A stretch of 38,312 nucleotides of DNA from an uncultured Pseudomonadota bacterium (GTDB taxonomy: Bacteria; Pseudomonadota; Gammaproteobacteria; Burkholderiales; Methylophilaceae), in the NCBI GenBank assembly GCA_903838125.1, contig CAILXF010000061.1, forward strand, positions 1-38,312. The letters are read 5' to 3'. Shown here in pieces: positions 37,048 to 38,312 of this stretch. The notes beneath the pieces were generated by a model, which had not been told where the DNA came from, did no database searches, and saw only the letters and a program-made list of their open reading frames with translations. A program made the position numbers and the translations under genes. Positions within the stretch are counted from its first letter, which is position 1, and the number at the start of each line of letters is the position of its first letter.

Positions 37048-37092
37048 ATGAATACTCATTTGATCAAGGCCAAAAGTTGGCGATGGTGGTAA
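37048..37092 (+). CDS. Trp leader peptide (TrpL-like), 14 residues
   Basis: ATG 37048 opens a 14-codon frame MNTHLIKAKSWRWW followed by TAA. Three of the last four residues are Trp, which is typical of a leader peptide that senses tryptophanyl-tRNA supply by ribosome stalling. It ends 65 bases before trpE. The Shine-Dalgarno is weak, which lowers certainty slightly. Confidence 0.75.
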   Translation: MNTHLIKAKSWRWW

Positions 37093-37130
37093 TTGTAAAG
37101 GCGTAGCTAGTTGCGCCCCAACATCATTCA
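37083..37130 (+). promoter_or_regulatory. Alternative RNA hairpins between the trp leader and trpE
   Basis: GGCGTA (37100-37105) and TGCGCC (37112-37117) form a 6-bp hairpin with loop GCTAGT. The Trp-codon segment GATGGTGG (37082-37089) can pair with CCAACATC (37118-37125), with one mismatch, bracketing that hairpin. Stalling on the Trp codons would block the long pairing. No U-run follows, so an intrinsic terminator is not evident. Confidence 0.5.
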
Positions 37131-37157
37131 ACCCAATAAAAGTAGGTAAGGAAGTTT

Positions 37158-38312
37158 ATGTTTAGCACAATCAATTTAACCGAATTTAATAGCTTGGCTG
37201 CCCAGGGATACAACCGTATTCCCCTCGTACTGCAGACCTTTGCTGACCTTGATACACCACTATCACTGTATTTAAAGTTAGCCAATAAACCCTATTCATA
37301 CCTGTTGGAATCAGTACAAGGTGGCGAGCGTTTTGGACGTTACTCTATTATTGGCTTGCCAGCAAAAACTCGTATCGTTGCTCATGGTAATCAGGTGCAG
37401 GTGTTAGAGGGCATCAAAGTGCTGGAATCTGTCGACCACACTAATCCATTGGATTTCATTAAAAGCTATCAGGCGCGATTCAAAACGCCGCCGTATGAAG
37501 GTTTGCCAAGGTTTACTGGCGGCTTGGCTGGTTACTTTGGTTATGAAACCATCCGCTATATAGAAAAACGTTTAGCCCATACGCAAAAGCCAGACGCGAT
37601 TAATGTGCCTGATGTGCTGTTGATGGTCTCGGAAGAGCTAGCTGTGGTGGATAATCTTAGCGGTAAGCTGTATTTTATTGTGTATGCCAACCCATCTGAA
37701 GCTGATGCTTATGCTAAAGCGCAAGCGCGCTTGGCAGACTTATTGGCGATGCTCAGAACATCGGTTGCCATTCCAAAAGCAGTAGCCACTGAAAAGACAG
37801 TTGCCAGTTCGGAGTTTGGTGAAGAAAACTTCAAGGCAGCGGTTAAGTCTGCACAGCAGTATATTTTAGAGGGCGACATTATGCAGGTGGTGTTGTCGCA
37901 GCGTATCTCACAAAAGTTTAGTGCGCCCCCGCTGTCTTTATATCGCGCTTTACGCAGCCTCAACCCATCCCCATATATGTTTTACTACGATATGGATGAT
38001 CACCATGTGGTTGGTGCCTCTCCAGAGATTCTAGTGCGCTTGGAAAATGGCACTGTAACGGCGCGTCCGATTGCAGGCACACGCCCACGCGGCAAAGATC
38101 GTGAGCATGATTTGGCATTGGCTGAAGAATTGCTAGCCGATCCTAAAGAGCGTGCAGAACATGTGCAGTTAATGGACCTGGGCCGCAATGATGTCGGCCG
38201 CGTAGCGGTCACTGGCACGGTCAAAGTGACTGATAATATGATGATAGAGCGTTACTCGCATGTGATGCATATCGTCAGTAATGTAGAAGGCAAGCTCAAG
38301 CCAGGCATGGAT
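37158..38312 (+). CDS. trpE: Anthranilate synthase component I (3' truncated by window edge)
   Basis: The frame is open from ATG 37158 (AAGGA five bases upstream) to the window edge, 385 codons. TrpE with its glutaminase partner turns chorismate into anthranilate. The N-terminal regulatory part shows the tryptophan-feedback region [20 protein letters not shown] (about 47-66). The chorismate-binding part includes [36 protein letters not shown] and [13 protein letters not shown]. The last catalytic segments lie beyond the window. It follows gph and a Trp-rich leader. Confidence 0.97.
   Translation, partial: MFSTINLTEFNSLAAQGYNRIPLVLQTFADLDTPLSLYLKLANKPYSYLLESVQGGERFGRYSIIGLPAKTRIVAHGNQVQVLEGIKVLESVDHTNPLDFIKSYQARFKTPPYEGLPRFTGGLAGYFGYETIRYIEKRLAHTQKPDAINVPDVLLMVSEELAVVDNLSGKLYFIVYANPSEADAYAKAQARLADLLAMLRTSVAIPKAVATEKTVASSEFGEENFKAAVKSAQQYILEGDIMQVVLSQRISQKFSAPPLSLYRALRSLNPSPYMFYYDMDDHHVVGASPEILVRLENGTVTARPIAGTRPRGKDREHDLALAEELLADPKERAEHVQLMDLGRNDVGRVAVTGTVKVTDNMMIERYSHVMHIVSNVEGKLKPGMD

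Overview
The window looks like chromosomal DNA from a Methylophilaceae-type betaproteobacterium (Methylotenera/Methylophilus/Methylobacillus-like). This is inferred from gene content and order, not from a marker-gene search. The clues are a formaldehyde-activating-enzyme (Fae) homologue, an NADP-type 6-phosphogluconate dehydrogenase as used in ribulose-monophosphate methylotrophy, a secreted quinoprotein-associated zinc hydrolase, the hemA-prfA-prmC, metX-metW and rpe-gph-trpE clusters, a TPP-riboswitch thiC, and a moderate, AT-leaning composition. No tRNA, rRNA or CRISPR array was seen.

Positions 1-4.7 kb are accessory-like. They hold the 3' end of a LuxR-type regulator and a minus-strand polyphosphate cluster: a CYTH-CHAD protein, an overlapping 54-codon ORF, and a PPK2 kinase. 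After these come a BLUF blue-light sensor that may be leaderless, a nested palindrome that looks like two joined IS3-type insertion-sequence ends, and a tyrosine recombinase consisting of a catalytic domain only. Degenerate repeats flank the BLUF gene.

Positions 4.7-9.1 kb hold envelope, redox and stress functions: cytochrome b561, a secreted MBL-fold hydrolase, DoxX, a GNAT acetyltransferase, a Fae-like protein whose catalytic His position is Met, and an overlapping yqjD-yqjE-yqjK-type operon.

Positions 9.3-18.5 kb are almost all on the minus strand: mutY, a large AsmA-like protein with internal repeats, uppP, a YidB-like protein, an RNA pseudouridine synthase with a long disordered N-terminus, and thiC behind a TPP riboswitch. 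Divergent from thiC is a 39-codon Lys-rich gene.

Positions 18.9-29 kb hold alkA-like, cupin, Sua5/YrdC, a small lipoprotein, a zinc-ribbon protein, gnd, a dienelactone-hydrolase-like enzyme, thiS-thiG, apaG, mltA, pyrE and exonuclease III. Positions 29-35.5 kb (minus) hold ampG, metW, metX, prmC, prfA and hemA. The window ends with rpe-gph, a Trp-codon leader peptide and the 5' part of trpE.

Functional themes are C1/pentose-phosphate metabolism (fae-like, gnd, rpe, gph), thiamine (thiC, thiS, thiG), cell-wall recycling (uppP, mltA, ampG), DNA repair (mutY, alkA-like, xth), translation termination and tRNA/rRNA modification (prfA, prmC, Sua5, pseudouridine synthase), and polyphosphate. Most of this is ordinary housekeeping. 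The less ordinary signals are the small ORF in the polyphosphate cluster, the altered Fae homologue, the trp leader without an obvious terminator, the IS-end palindrome and the short Lys-rich gene.
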